From positions 62,001 through 126,000 of the forward strand of contig DUMO01000063.1 in assembly GCA_012839865.1 (NCBI GenBank): a DNA stretch of 64,000 bases, given 5' to 3'. Each line of letters starts with the position of its first letter. Positions within the stretch are counted from its first letter, which is position 1. Made by a program: the position numbers and the translations under genes. Below, one piece after another: positions 43,773 through 52,727 of the stretch. The DNA comes from Clostridiaceae bacterium (GTDB lineage: Bacteria; Bacillota; Clostridia; CAYPLH01; DUMO01). The notes below the pieces were generated by a model. It did not search any database. It was given only the letters and a program-made list of their open reading frames with translations, and had not been told where the DNA came from.

Positions 43773-44355
43773 AAAATTTATTCCGGACAGTAATTTGCGT
43801 ATAATCAACATCAGCCTGCCTGCGAACTATTTCTGATATCTGGGCAACCTGTGCTTCAGTAAGGCTTGGGGCCTTCACAATTACGTCAACATTATTGTCT
43901 CCAAAAAACACAATGGCATCTGCAAATCCCCTCTCCTCCAAAAGGGATTCAATTTTCATTTCACATTCAGCCATATCCACCATCTTAATCATTTGCAAGT
44001 ATGCATTATCACGTGTTTCCTGGCTTGCACTTGCATCCTGTGCTATGCTGTTTAAAACATCGGTATTCTTGCTTCTTGTGATTTCTCTTTCCAGCCTGGC
44101 CTGGGCAAAATAATTGTTTGCCTCCTGTGAAGCAGTTATGTTTGTATTTAAGTTATTCCCTTGAGTATCTTCTCCATCCCCCATGGAAATATAACCTTCA
44201 TCAGAAACATAAACAGCTTCTCCCAGCCTTCCGTTTTCCTTTTCGTCGTTGATGGCTTCGCTGGATTTCTTATAAGAATACTGCAGGTAACCTGCAACAA
44301 GAATCATAATTACCAGTGACAGCACTACTACCTGTTTCCTTTTGAACACCATCAT
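43771..44355 (-). CDS. spoIIIAH: Stage III sporulation protein AH
   Basis: About 194 residues: one N-terminal membrane helix (residues 8-25), a variable linker rich in N and D, then the ring-forming domain (DMAECEMKIESLLEERGFADAIVFF and VDVIVKAPSLTEAQVAQI, split by position). SpoIIIAH in the mother cell joins SpoIIQ in the forespore to build the feeding channel. The start at ATG 44355 fits GAGAGGAG, 12 bp before; a TTG four codons earlier is possible. Unlike usual, 561 bp with a long inverted repeat separate it from spoIIIAG. Confidence 0.94.
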   Translation of the reverse strand: MMVFKRKQVVVLSLVIMILVAGYLQYSYKKSSEAINDEKENGRLGEAVYVSDEGYISMGDGEDTQGNNLNTNITASQEANNYFAQARLEREITRSKNTDVLNSIAQDASASQETRDNAYLQMIKMVDMAECEMKIESLLEERGFADAIVFFGDNNVDVIVKAPSLTEAQVAQISEIVRRQADVDYTQITVRNKF

Positions 44356-44573
44356 TTTTAATTTCAACTCCTCTCAAAGTATTATTTACAGAAAATATTT
44401 ATTTTTATATTATATCTATTCAGTGGACCAAGCTTTTATATCTCATTTCCAACTATTTTTTGTGAATGTTGGGACAACCTTTTTATTTTATATTTTAAAC
44501 ACGTATATGCGGCAATGCATGTATAAATGCACAGCATGCGGGAATGAGGTATGCAAGAATGTAATGAAACTTA

Positions 44574-44781
44574 AATGAAATGTATGCAGAAGAATAAAAA
44601 ATGGCTATATTTTGTTAGAAAACCAGGTGAGCTGAAGGCAAAAATGCGTGAAAAAAACAGGACGTTTTTTTAGCTTTTCCGAGCCACGGAGGGCGAGTGA
44701 AAAACGGTAGCATTTTTGCCTTCAGCGAACCGTCGGTTTTCCCAAAATAAGAGCCTTGTTATGTTCTGCATACATTTCATT
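44574..44781. repeat. Long inverted repeat element, copy 2 (208 bp)
   Basis: Same plan and orientation as copy 1. The 18-bp ends AATGAAATGTATGCAGAA (44574-44591) and its complement (44764-44781) match perfectly. The inner 17-bp GCTGAAGGCAAAAATGC pair is intact, and the apical GAGCCACGGAGGGCGAG is unchanged. It sits between spoIIIAG and spoIIIAH. The rest of this 561-bp gap holds scattered TGAAATGTATGCA-like motifs but no ORF with coding character. Confidence 0.85.
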
Positions 44782-44794
44782 GCCGCATACATTG

Positions 44795-44813
44795 CATACA
44801 TACATACATACAT
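44795..44813 (+). repeat. CATA microsatellite
   Basis: About four and a half CATA units, bordered by GCATTG repeats, directly after copy 2 of the inverted repeat. Confidence 0.7.
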
Positions 44814-44916
44814 GCATTGCATTGCTGCATTAATTTCAGTGAAGCATACATTTCAATTTTTCGTTGTTCGATGCTTTATAAAATATGTATGTTTGTAGCA
44901 CGAAAAAAAAATCTAT

Positions 44917-45519
44917 TTACCTTCCGGCAGGAAGCACCTGTATCTTATGTATTGGCACATCCAGAAGGACCTGAACAGCCCTTGTAATATTTTCCCTTAC
45001 ACTGATGTTCCTTGCCCCTTCGGCAACTACAACAACTCCCTTTACAGGAGGATATATTTCTTTGATTATTACAGGGTGATTGTTTCCATCTGCGCCTTTC
45101 TCATACACTGTTTCACTCTGGTGATCCTTCTGTGTTTGCTTCCTTGTGCCCCCCTGGGAGTCTTTTTCTTCCAGAATGTTTTCACTGCTTGCAACATCTT
45201 CAGCCCTGACGATTTCCTTTCCGGAATCATATGTAATAAGTACGCTGACCTTGCCCGCGCCTTCGATTTTTTCCAGCAAGTCTTCAATTTTTTTATCCAG
45301 GTGCAGGTAATCGTACGTATCAGAGCTTTTTTCAGTGTAGATCACTGTAGAAGGCTCGTTTTCTTTTTCAGGGCTGTTGCCTCCAAAAATTGTTGAACCG
45401 GCAATTATCAGTATAATGCCCAATATTCCAACTAAAATCAGGTTTTCGGTTGTCCTTTTATTATCAGTTTTTTTAAATAGCTTGGAAAAAATCCCGCTTT
45501 CTTTTTTGGGTTCAGCCAT
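44917..45519 (-). CDS. spoIIIAG: Stage III sporulation protein AG
   Basis: 200 residues: a basic N-terminus, a membrane helix (about 26-46), a linker, then the SpoIIIAG ring domain (DLLEKIEGAGKVSVLITYDSG, residues about 85-105, and VKGVVVVAEGARNISVRENITRAVQVLL, read in parts). It forms the large mother-cell ring of the engulfment channel. It begins 6 bp after spoIIIAF. The C-terminus (VPIHKIQVLPAG) is the usual one. Confidence 0.94.
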   Translation of the reverse strand: MAEPKKESGIFSKLFKKTDNKRTTENLILVGILGIILIIAGSTIFGGNSPEKENEPSTVIYTEKSSDTYDYLHLDKKIEDLLEKIEGAGKVSVLITYDSGKEIVRAEDVASSENILEEKDSQGGTRKQTQKDHQSETVYEKGADGNNHPVIIKEIYPPVKGVVVVAEGARNISVRENITRAVQVLLDVPIHKIQVLPAGR

Positions 45520-45524
45520 TTTCC

Positions 45525-46142
45525 CTACACCTCCAATAATGTTATTACAATGCTCTCCTTTTCCAGATTAAACAGTATGGATATTTTATTCACCAGTTTT
45601 TCTTTCAGTTCCTCGTCAATCACCAAATCTGCTGACTTATTCAAACCATTGGCTTCACCTGTTTTAATATCTTCTATTTTAATTAATCTGTTTTTGCTTT
45701 TTTTATATTCAGGAAGGATGCCTATATACAACCGTTCAATAATGCCAAAATCATCCGAGGTTGCATCTTCATTAATAATCACATCGGCCTTTGCTTCATA
45801 AATTCCTTCAAAGCCCTTTGCAGCCTTTTCAGCCTGCTCAATTATTTTCATCCTGTAAACTTCTATAATTTGCCGTATCCTGCTTTCTTCCAGAACTTTA
45901 CTTTTTTGTTGAATATCCTTTTGATCAAGAAAATTGCTGCTGGAAACCTGAAAATCTGCAAGGTTCAAATCCTTCCCGGACAAAGCTATAAACGGATTAA
46001 TTATTGCAATAATCAGCACGAACCCGGAAACCAGGTTTACAACTTTTTTTATTTTTCCGGAAGGGAGCAATATTTCCAGCACCGCTAAGAACAGCACAAG
46101 TGTCACTATACCGATAATCCAATTTTTTAATACTTCAAACAT
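45525..46142 (-). CDS. spoIIIAF: Stage III sporulation protein AF
   Basis: 205 residues, two N-terminal membrane helices (about 9-27 and 35-53) with LLPSGKIKKVVNLVSGFVLI between, the SpoIIIAF pattern. A soluble domain with a long helix and beta-rich end (EKLVNKISILFNLEKESIVI) follows. Part of the channel complex, exact role unsettled. It lies 9 bp after spoIIIAE. Confidence 0.92.
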   Translation of the reverse strand: MFEVLKNWIIGIVTLVLFLAVLEILLPSGKIKKVVNLVSGFVLIIAIINPFIALSGKDLNLADFQVSSSNFLDQKDIQQKSKVLEESRIRQIIEVYRMKIIEQAEKAAKGFEGIYEAKADVIINEDATSDDFGIIERLYIGILPEYKKSKNRLIKIEDIKTGEANGLNKSADLVIDEELKEKLVNKISILFNLEKESIVITLLEV

Positions 46143-46150
46143 GCCGATAC

Positions 46151-47446
46151 CTACCTTATCATTGTTGAAATATTACCCGCACTTATAATTGCCGTTGTTG
46201 ATATAAGAAACATGACCGCCACGGAAACAACTATTGCCATCAAGTGGGAAAGCAACCCGGCCATTTCACTGACGCAATTTGAAATACGATTCTCTGTTAA
46301 GGGTTCAATTAATGCCCCGACAAATTTGTAAATTACCGTCAAGGCTAAAATTTTCAATACGGGCACAAGGCAGATTGCTATAATACCAGCCATTACGGCA
46401 AGCCCTGCAGCATTTTTTATCAGCAGGGTACAGCTTACAACAGCTTCAGCAGCATCAGCCAGGTATTTTCCGGCTACCGGAATAAACCCGATTGCAAGTT
46501 TGGCTGTTTTTCCGGTAACTCCATCCACCACCGCCCCCATTGACCCATAAACAACTGTAAGTGCAGCAAACACAGTCAGGATAATGCCCAGGCACCATAT
46601 ACATATGCTTTTCAACATCCCCACAAGCCTCGAAACCTGAAACCTGCTTGTTATGTTATTGGTAATTGCAAGAACGGCTGTCAGGAAAATTAGCGGAACA
46701 AAAAAATTTTTTAAAATTGTTGCACAAATCTCGACAGCCATAATAAGAACCGGCTGAAACACACCTCCCGAAGCGATATTGCCGCTTGACACCAGTAAAG
46801 TTACAAGCACCGGCACTGTAGAATGCATAAAGGCAACCATTGAGTCAATTGTTTCCCTGACCATGGTCAACGCTGTATTGAAGCCTATTATCAGTATGGA
46901 AACAATTACGGTATAGCAGGCATAAAAGCCTAATTCCCCAACACTATCGCTCAAGAATGAAGTTTTCAGGTTTCCCAGTATGGCGCAAAATACCGTCAAA
47001 ACCAATAACTTTGCCATTATATTTAGATTGATATATATTTCTTTGAATAAAAAGTTCATAATTCGTTGCACAAGTCCGGGAAGGCCCGGGTCGAACCTGC
47101 CTCTTACCGCATCCTGCAGAATTTTATCAGGGTCGTATTCAGGAAGTATTTTATATATTTCATTATCAGAATATTTTTCAAGGTTTTTTTTAATTTGAAA
47201 TATTTCATCACCCTTCATCTGTTCTTCAATTATCCTGTCTTCAATTTCCCGGCTGTCCGCTGAATTTGTTGACTGGCCGCCCGTTTCCCCTATATTTGCA
47301 ATTTCAATTTTCCGGTTTTGCCACCCCTTATCACCGGAAGGATTGCCTTCCGCTCTGACTGGTTCAGTACAGACCAAACAAAAGAGAATAATCTTGATAA
47401 TGATGCATACAATTAAAGCCCGGGTGATTTTCCGTTTGTTAAACAT
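46151..47446 (-). CDS. spoIIIAE: Stage III sporulation protein AE
   Basis: About 431 residues with a signal-like N-terminal helix (about 8-30), a polar outer segment (30-110), then six to eight membrane helices. Conserved stretches include FMHSTVPVLVTLLVSSG and GFIPVAGKYLADAAEAVVSC. It is the largest membrane protein of the complex. The ATG at 47446 is preferred over 47464 because AGGTCGG precedes it and the longer frame would overlap spoIIIAD without a ribosome site. Confidence 0.94.
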   Translation of the reverse strand: MFNKRKITRALIVCIIIKIILFCLVCTEPVRAEGNPSGDKGWQNRKIEIANIGETGGQSTNSADSREIEDRIIEEQMKGDEIFQIKKNLEKYSDNEIYKILPEYDPDKILQDAVRGRFDPGLPGLVQRIMNFLFKEIYINLNIMAKLLVLTVFCAILGNLKTSFLSDSVGELGFYACYTVIVSILIIGFNTALTMVRETIDSMVAFMHSTVPVLVTLLVSSGNIASGGVFQPVLIMAVEICATILKNFFVPLIFLTAVLAITNNITSRFQVSRLVGMLKSICIWCLGIILTVFAALTVVYGSMGAVVDGVTGKTAKLAIGFIPVAGKYLADAAEAVVSCTLLIKNAAGLAVMAGIIAICLVPVLKILALTVIYKFVGALIEPLTENRISNCVSEMAGLLSHLMAIVVSVAVMFLISTTAIISAGNISTMIR

Positions 47447-47463
47447 GTCCGACCTCACTTCCA

Positions 47464-47850
47464 TCAGGGTATTATTCTTAAAATCAATTCAAGCAAAGAT
47501 ACAACTATAGGTACCGCCAGAAAAACGATAATCACCTTTCCTGCAAGTTCTATTTTAGAAGCAATAGCCGATTCTCCCGCATCTTTGCAAATTTCAGAGC
47601 CAAATTCCGCTATATAAGCTATTCCGATTATTTTCAGCAAAGTAGTTATGTAAATTGAATCAATGTTAATTTTTTTACTGTAATTATCAAGCATGCTTAG
47701 AACTGCAGACAGTTTCCCAATAATAAAAGAAAATATCAATATTCCGGCTGCTATGCTTGCCAAAAGAGCCAATTCCGGTCTTTGGGCTTTAATTACCACA
47801 ATCAGTACGGCTGCAATTATTCCAAGGGCGGTAATCTGAACAATTTCCAT
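47464..47850 (-). CDS. spoIIIAD: Stage III sporulation protein AD
   Basis: 128 residues from the ATG at 47850, with AAGGAAGG upstream. The 15-residue extension to 47895 is basic and unlike the family. Four membrane helices: MEIVQITALGIIAAVLIVV first, KIIGIAYIAEFGSEICKDAG in the centre, ending LLELILRIIP. Small integral part of the SpoIIIA complex. Confidence 0.93.
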   Translation of the reverse strand: MEIVQITALGIIAAVLIVVIKAQRPELALLASIAAGILIFSFIIGKLSAVLSMLDNYSKKINIDSIYITTLLKIIGIAYIAEFGSEICKDAGESAIASKIELAGKVIIVFLAVPIVVSLLELILRIIP

Positions 47851-47970
47851 GTAAACCTTCCTTTGCTTGTCAGGGCTTGTCTTATATTTAAACAAAATAC
47901 AATTGATTTGATATTGAGCGCAGAATTCGTTATGAAACTGCTATAAAATCACCTGCGCCTTGTTACAAAT

Positions 47971-48159
47971 TTAGAAACTGAAGAGGTCCTTTACCGTCTC
48001 AAACAACTTGTATATTTCTCTTGCAACAATCATCAGAACAACGACGACCCCCACCAGTGAAACCATCATAGCCTGCTCTTCCCGGCCTGACTTTGACAAA
48101 ACCAGGTGTAAAATTGCAACAATTATTCCAATACCGGCAATCCTTAAAATCAAATCCAT
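47971..48159 (-). CDS. spoIIIAC: Stage III sporulation protein AC
   Basis: 62 residues from the ATG at 48159 (GGAG 10 bp before). Two membrane helices with GREEQAMMVSLVGVVVVLMIV typical of SpoIIIAC (split: residues about 25-45). An unusually wide 120-bp gap separates it from spoIIIAD. Confidence 0.92.
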   Translation of the reverse strand: MDLILRIAGIGIIVAILHLVLSKSGREEQAMMVSLVGVVVVLMIVAREIYKLFETVKDLFSF

Positions 48160-48315
48160 ATGAAACATTCTCCAATCCAGTTATTTGATGTTTCGTAATT
48201 GTCTTTTAACGGTGGTTTCAATTTTCCATACAATCTTCACATATGTGAAATCATGCATATAGCTTTCTTAAGCTCTTCCTTTTGAAAACCAGCCATACTT
48301 TATGTACTATGCAGT

Positions 48316-48846
48316 TCACAGCAAAATTATTACTGCTGCAAGGCCGCCAAAAAAGCCCAGGTTTCTGTACAAAGCTTCGTTTTTCCTGCGTTTTTCTTCA
48401 GCTTTGCCTTCCTGAATTTTCAGTTGTTCAACAGTGAATCTGATATTTTTTATTTGTCCTTCCAAATCAGTGTTGCCAAGTGAACTTCCAAAACTTATAA
48501 GAACATTTTTATCCTCACTATTCAGCGATGTATTGTTTATATTTGCTTCAACGGATTTTTTCCAGGCTTCAGCTGCTGTAATGCTTTTTTCTCTCTTAAG
48601 AATCCTGGAAGCATCATAAAAGATTGCTGATACCGGACTTTTTGAAGATTTTGATATTTCAAAAAAAGCATCAGCCAGAATGCTGGACAGATAGCAAAGC
48701 TGGGTCTCAAACATTCTAAGCATGCCTTGGAGCTCCCGAAGCTCTGCGGGCCTTCCCGACAATTTCCTTGCATAAAGGTTTCCAATCATCGTTGACGCAA
48801 AAACTGTCAAAATGCTTCCTGTCAACTTAAGCAACATCTTTATCAC
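48316..48846 (-). CDS. spoIIIAB: Stage III sporulation protein AB
   Basis: 176 residues with helices at both ends (about 5-22 and 163-176) and a helical soluble middle, ending RNLGFFGGLAAVIILL, as in SpoIIIAB. ELRELQGMLRMFETQLCYLS matches the family entry. The middle resembles type II secretion GspF. The start is GTG 48846 or ATG 48837 behind GAGAAGTGA. The stop-to-start distance to spoIIIAC is about 156 bp. Confidence 0.92.
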   Translation of the reverse strand: MIKMLLKLTGSILTVFASTMIGNLYARKLSGRPAELRELQGMLRMFETQLCYLSSILADAFFEISKSSKSPVSAIFYDASRILKREKSITAAEAWKKSVEANINNTSLNSEDKNVLISFGSSLGNTDLEGQIKNIRFTVEQLKIQEGKAEEKRRKNEALYRNLGFFGGLAAVIILL

Positions 48847-48857
48847 TTCTCACAAAT

Positions 48858-49868
48858 TCAAGTTTCTTTAGGGTTTGGATAAATTTTTTTCATTGTAAGC
48901 CCGTCCACTATTTCCACAACTATACCCGGACCCTTTGATTTGCCTAACACCAAATATCTTTCGAACACTTTGTCTTCAATCAGCTTCAAAACTTCTTTCC
49001 TTGATTTCAAATCTGAAATGCTGTATCCATGGGCAGTACTTATGATTTTTACTCCGGCATTTATAACACAAAGAACAGCTTCCCTGTCTCCTTCATTGCC
49101 AATCTCATCGGTAATAATCACATCCGGGGACATTGACCTGAGCATCATTACCATACCAACCGATTTTGGGCACCCGTCCAGTACATCGGTACGGATTCCG
49201 ACATCATGGGATGCCACACCTTTGTAACAGGCAGCTATCTCAGACCTTTCATCTACAATTCCCACCCTCAGCCCTTCGATGCCATGCTTTTTGATCCCGT
49301 TGCCAAGGTTTCTTGCCAGATCCCTCAACATTGTCGTTTTCCCGCACCCGGGGGGTGATACAATCAGCGTATTCGTCACTTCTTTTTTTTCATTAATCAG
49401 ATATCCAATATAATTGTCAGAGCAACCCTTTATCTCTTTGGAAATCCTGAAATTCAACCCTGAAATATCTTTAATGTTTTTTACAGATTGGCCCTCCAAT
49501 ACTGTCCGGCCGGTTATACCGACCCTGTGGCCGCCTCTAATTGTAATAAACCCGCATTTTATCTCATCCAGAAAAGCATAAATTGAGTTTTGGCTCAAGA
49601 TCTCAACTGTCTTTAAAATCTGTTCCTGCTTTACAATATAGGCGTTATTGCATTCTTTTGATATGTAACCGTTTATATCGACAATCCAGTCGGAACTTTT
49701 ATGCCGGATGATTAAAGGTCTTTCAGCTCTTAGCCTGATTTCCTCAAGTTCATTTATTATCCGGTGTTCCAGTTTATTTAATATCATTCTTATTTCCAAA
49801 GGGGTGCAGGGTAATATGTCAAACAAAAAACCTTCGTAAATATTGCTCTTTCTTTTGTGTGATACCAT
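48858..49868 (-). CDS. spoIIIAA: Stage III sporulation protein AA (ATPase)
   Basis: About 336 residues. AAA-type ATPase similar to secretion ATPases, powering the SpoIIIA channel. Walker A is SPPGCGKTTMLRDLAR (about residue 178). GLRVGIVDERSEIAAC follows. Walker B VIITDEIGNEGD and STAHGYSI come later. The start at ATG 49868 is chosen because AAGAGG is 8 bp before; the 49889 start lacks one. It opens the operon; a strong terminator and a repeat lie just upstream. Confidence 0.95.
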   Translation of the reverse strand: MVSHKRKSNIYEGFLFDILPCTPLEIRMILNKLEHRIINELEEIRLRAERPLIIRHKSSDWIVDINGYISKECNNAYIVKQEQILKTVEILSQNSIYAFLDEIKCGFITIRGGHRVGITGRTVLEGQSVKNIKDISGLNFRISKEIKGCSDNYIGYLINEKKEVTNTLIVSPPGCGKTTMLRDLARNLGNGIKKHGIEGLRVGIVDERSEIAACYKGVASHDVGIRTDVLDGCPKSVGMVMMLRSMSPDVIITDEIGNEGDREAVLCVINAGVKIISTAHGYSISDLKSRKEVLKLIEDKVFERYLVLGKSKGPGIVVEIVDGLTMKKIYPNPKET

Positions 49869-49942
49869 AGCTAATACCTCTTTGCTCATTAGTAATCACT
49901 AATCACTATATTCATATTTAATGGGAAGGTGTTTTATGACAA

Positions 49943-49970
49943 CAAAAAAAGCGGGCAACCGCTTTTTTTG
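49943..49970. terminator. Symmetric terminator upstream of spoIIIAA
   Basis: Seven As, GCGG, loop GCAA, CCGC and seven Ts. It works on either strand. On the minus strand it would stop transcription from the efp/CD1247-like genes before spoIIIAA. Confidence 0.9.
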
Positions 49971-50005
49971 TAAACCAGGCAATTATAAATACAACCTGCA
50001 CCAGA

Positions 50006-50220
50006 ATAAAAAAAATGTATGAAGAACATAACAAGGCTCTTATTTAGAGAAAACCGATGGTTCGCTGAAGGCAAAAATGCTACCGCTTTTTACTCGTCCT
50101 CCGTGGCTTAAAAAAAGCTAAAAAAACATCCTGTTTTTTTCACGCATTTATGCCTTCATCTCACCTGTTTTTCTAACAAAATAAAGCCAATTGTTATTGT
50201 TCTGCATACATTTTTTTTAT
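50006..50220. repeat. Long inverted repeat element, copy 3 (215 bp, opposite orientation)
   Basis: Reverse complement of the plan in copies 1 and 2. Perfect 16-bp ends ATAAAAAAAATGTATG (50006-50021) and complement (50205-50220), continuing with AGAACA. The 17-bp inner pair has two mismatches, and the central CTCGTCCTCCGTGGCT has small changes against copies 1 and 2. It lies between the CD1247-like gene and spoIIIAA and fills most of the 379-bp gap there. Confidence 0.85.
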
Positions 50221-50247
50221 TTATACTTCCATTTACAGCGTTATAAC

Positions 50248-50661
50248 TTATTTATCCTCTTTTTCATCAATATCTTTATCGCCACAGGTGCATTCAATGT
50301 CAACATCAAATTTTTCTCCGCAGTGAGGACATTCAACTTCATCTTCATCATCCAGGGAGCATACATCAATCTCAAATTCCTCGTTGCACTCAGGGCATTT
50401 GATAGTTACATTGCAACTGCCGTCATCATCATATTCATCACTGAAAATAACTCTTTCGACATCCTCCAGGTCCTGATCAATTGCATCAATCTGGTCACTC
50501 ATCTCATTCTGGAATTCAACCACATCATCCACTGCCTGCGCAAAATCATCCAACACATCAATTATTGCTTTCAACAACTTGCCTTCATTGGTATTCTCGT
50601 CTAATTTCAAACCATCAGCGAGACCTTTTAAATAAGAAACTTTTTCTCTCAAAGATTTCAT
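50248..50661 (-). CDS. CD1247-like protein with C-terminal zinc-ribbon pairs
   Basis: 137 residues. The N-terminal half is a coiled coil of the CD1247 type (SLREKVSYLKGLADGLKLDE). The C-terminal half has two cysteine pairs, CPECNEEFEI and CPHCGEKFDV, plus CTCGD, in a very acidic setting, likely binding zinc. The family is widespread in Clostridia beside efp and has no known function. Confidence 0.88.
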   Translation of the reverse strand: MKSLREKVSYLKGLADGLKLDENTNEGKLLKAIIDVLDDFAQAVDDVVEFQNEMSDQIDAIDQDLEDVERVIFSDEYDDDGSCNVTIKCPECNEEFEIDVCSLDDEDEVECPHCGEKFDVDIECTCGDKDIDEKEDK

Positions 50662-50863
50662 ATGCTACCTCCCGTAAAAATCAGGCTTTGCCGCTTTTTT
50701 AAATAAAAAGTCAGTTAGCATTAATTCTAACCAACTTCTTGAAATATATTCAATATGATTGCTCCCAAACAGTCTTGAATGCATAAGAACAAGATACCGG
50801 CCACTTGCCTTTTATCCAATTTTCAAACAAACGACCTGCCGGGTCTGACAATTCAATGAATAC

Positions 50864-51421
50864 CTATACTCTTTCCATGTACTCTCCGGTTCTGGTATCT
50901 ATTCTTATTATGTCTCCCTGGTTGACAAACAAAGGCACTTTCACTGTTGCCCCTGTCTCTACGGTGGCAGGTTTTGTTGTATTTGTAGCGGTATCACCTC
51001 TAAACCCCGGTTCGGTTTGAATTACTTCAAGTTCTACAAATGTCGGAGGTTCAATACCAAAAACAATCCCGTTATGAATAAGCATCTTGACTACCATGCT
51101 TTCTTTAACAAACAGCAGGGCATCACCAATTTTATCCTTGCCCAGAGGAATTTGTTCATAAGTTTCAGTATCCATGAAATAATAAAGGTCTCCGTCAGCA
51201 TAAAGAAATTGCATATCTTTTCTTTCAATATGTGCTTTGGGCATCTTGTCGGTGGGACTGAATGTTTTTTCAACAGTAGCACCGGTAAACAGGTTTTTCA
51301 GCTTTGTTCTGACAAATGCAGCTCCTTTTCCAGGCTTTACATGCTGAAATTCAACTACTTGATATACACTGCCATCCATTTCAAAAGTTACACCGTTCCT
51401 GAATTCTCCGGCTGTTATCAT
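50864..51421 (-). CDS. efp: Elongation factor P
   Basis: 185 residues, three beta-barrel domains. The tip loop [14 protein letters not shown] carries the lysine (in PGKGA) that is modified in some bacteria. [20 protein letters not shown] is the family hallmark (read in parts). It relieves ribosome stalling at proline runs. It follows the Xaa-Pro peptidase gene by about 95 bp, the usual aroQ-pepP-efp order. No EF-P modification gene is in the window. Confidence 0.97.
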   Translation of the reverse strand: MITAGEFRNGVTFEMDGSVYQVVEFQHVKPGKGAAFVRTKLKNLFTGATVEKTFSPTDKMPKAHIERKDMQFLYADGDLYYFMDTETYEQIPLGKDKIGDALLFVKESMVVKMLIHNGIVFGIEPPTFVELEVIQTEPGFRGDTATNTTKPATVETGATVKVPLFVNQGDIIRIDTRTGEYMERV

Positions 51422-51514
51422 ATATTACCCCTCATCTTTCTTATATTGAATTTCCTTGTATATATTAATCCATATTATTCTACATTTCAAGGATTATCTT
51501 TATATTCCTTCTAA

Positions 51515-52606
51515 TCAGATTATAATCAAATCTTTTCTGGCTTTTGTCAGAATTTCCGGTTTGTCGTCGTTGATTACAATTATATCTTCAATCCTGACTC
51601 CACCAAGGCCTGTTACATATATTCCGGGCTCTACCGTAACAACCATTCCATTTTCCATAATTTTATTGCCTGACGGTGAAAATCTTGGCTCCTCGTGTAT
51701 CTCAAGCCCGACACCATGCCCCAAACCGTGTCCAAAACTATCTCCATATCCTTCCTGAGCGATAATTTCACGGGCGATACTGTCAATTTGCTTGCCTGTT
51801 TTTCCCTTCACCGCACCTTCTTCAGCAGCAGCCTGAGCCTTCAGAACAATATTGTATATCTTCACCAACTCATCCTTTGGCTGGCCTAAAAATACCGTCC
51901 TGGTGATATCTGAACAATAACCATTGTATATTGCGCCATAATCCATGGTAATCACATCGCCTGGCTCTAATTTTTTTAATGAAGCCACACCATGGGGCAT
52001 TGCCGCCCTGACTCCCGATGCTACTATTGTTTCAAAGGACGGTCCTGTTGCTCCATTCTTTTTCATGTGGTATTCAAGTTCGGCTGCTACCTCAAGCTCT
52101 GTAATTCCCGGTCTTATGAATTTTATAGTATTCTCAAAGGCCAGATCTGCAATCTCCACAGCTTTACTTATAGTATCTATCTCGAACCGGTCCTTTATGA
52201 TTCTGAAGTCCGGCAAAAGGTCACCTATGGAAACAAACTCAACATCCCCGGCACCATCTTTATACCTGGCAAGCTTGTCATAAGTCATATAGTCGCCTTC
52301 AAAACCAATCCTTTTAATATTTTTTTCCTTTAACAGTCCGGGAAGCACACCGGAAAAGGTGCCTGTCAATCTTAAAATTTCATAATCCCTGGCTTGTTTT
52401 GAAGCCTGTTCAATATATCTGAAATCCGTCACCAGGATGGCTTCCTTTGCAGTAATCAAAAGGTGGGCTGCTGTTCCCGAAAAACCTGATAGATATAAGT
52501 AGTTTTCCCTCTTTTCTATCAAAACGGCGTCAAGGTTTCTTGAATCAATCATTTCCCGCATTTTATCTATTCTTGCCCTTGTAATACTTAAATCAGCTTT
52601 TTCCAT
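51515..52606 (-). CDS. Xaa-Pro aminopeptidase (M24B)
   Basis: 363 residues: creatinase-like N-terminal domain (1-130) and a pita-bread metallopeptidase domain. The five metal ligands are visible: MDYGAIYNGYCSDITR (two Asp), GHGLGHGVGLEIHEEP (His, Glu region) and VTVEPGIYVTG (Glu). Removes N-terminal residues before proline. Same family as YqhT of Bacillus, at the same place between aroQ and efp. Confidence 0.93.
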   Translation of the reverse strand: MEKADLSITRARIDKMREMIDSRNLDAVLIEKRENYLYLSGFSGTAAHLLITAKEAILVTDFRYIEQASKQARDYEILRLTGTFSGVLPGLLKEKNIKRIGFEGDYMTYDKLARYKDGAGDVEFVSIGDLLPDFRIIKDRFEIDTISKAVEIADLAFENTIKFIRPGITELEVAAELEYHMKKNGATGPSFETIVASGVRAAMPHGVASLKKLEPGDVITMDYGAIYNGYCSDITRTVFLGQPKDELVKIYNIVLKAQAAAEEGAVKGKTGKQIDSIAREIIAQEGYGDSFGHGLGHGVGLEIHEEPRFSPSGNKIMENGMVVTVEPGIYVTGLGGVRIEDIIVINDDKPEILTKARKDLIII

Positions 52607-52727
52607 TGTACTCCTCCTTTTCTAATTAAAACGTTGTTTTCACATTATGTTATTCTATGTATTAGCCGCCTGCAGATTTTCTGACATACTATCCATACAC
52701 TTTCAGTATCCAAAAACTGCATTAGCA

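Noticed and set aside
44795-44813. CRISPR-like short repeats near 44.8 kb
   Set aside because: These are a simple CATA microsatellite without spacers. No cas genes are in the window.
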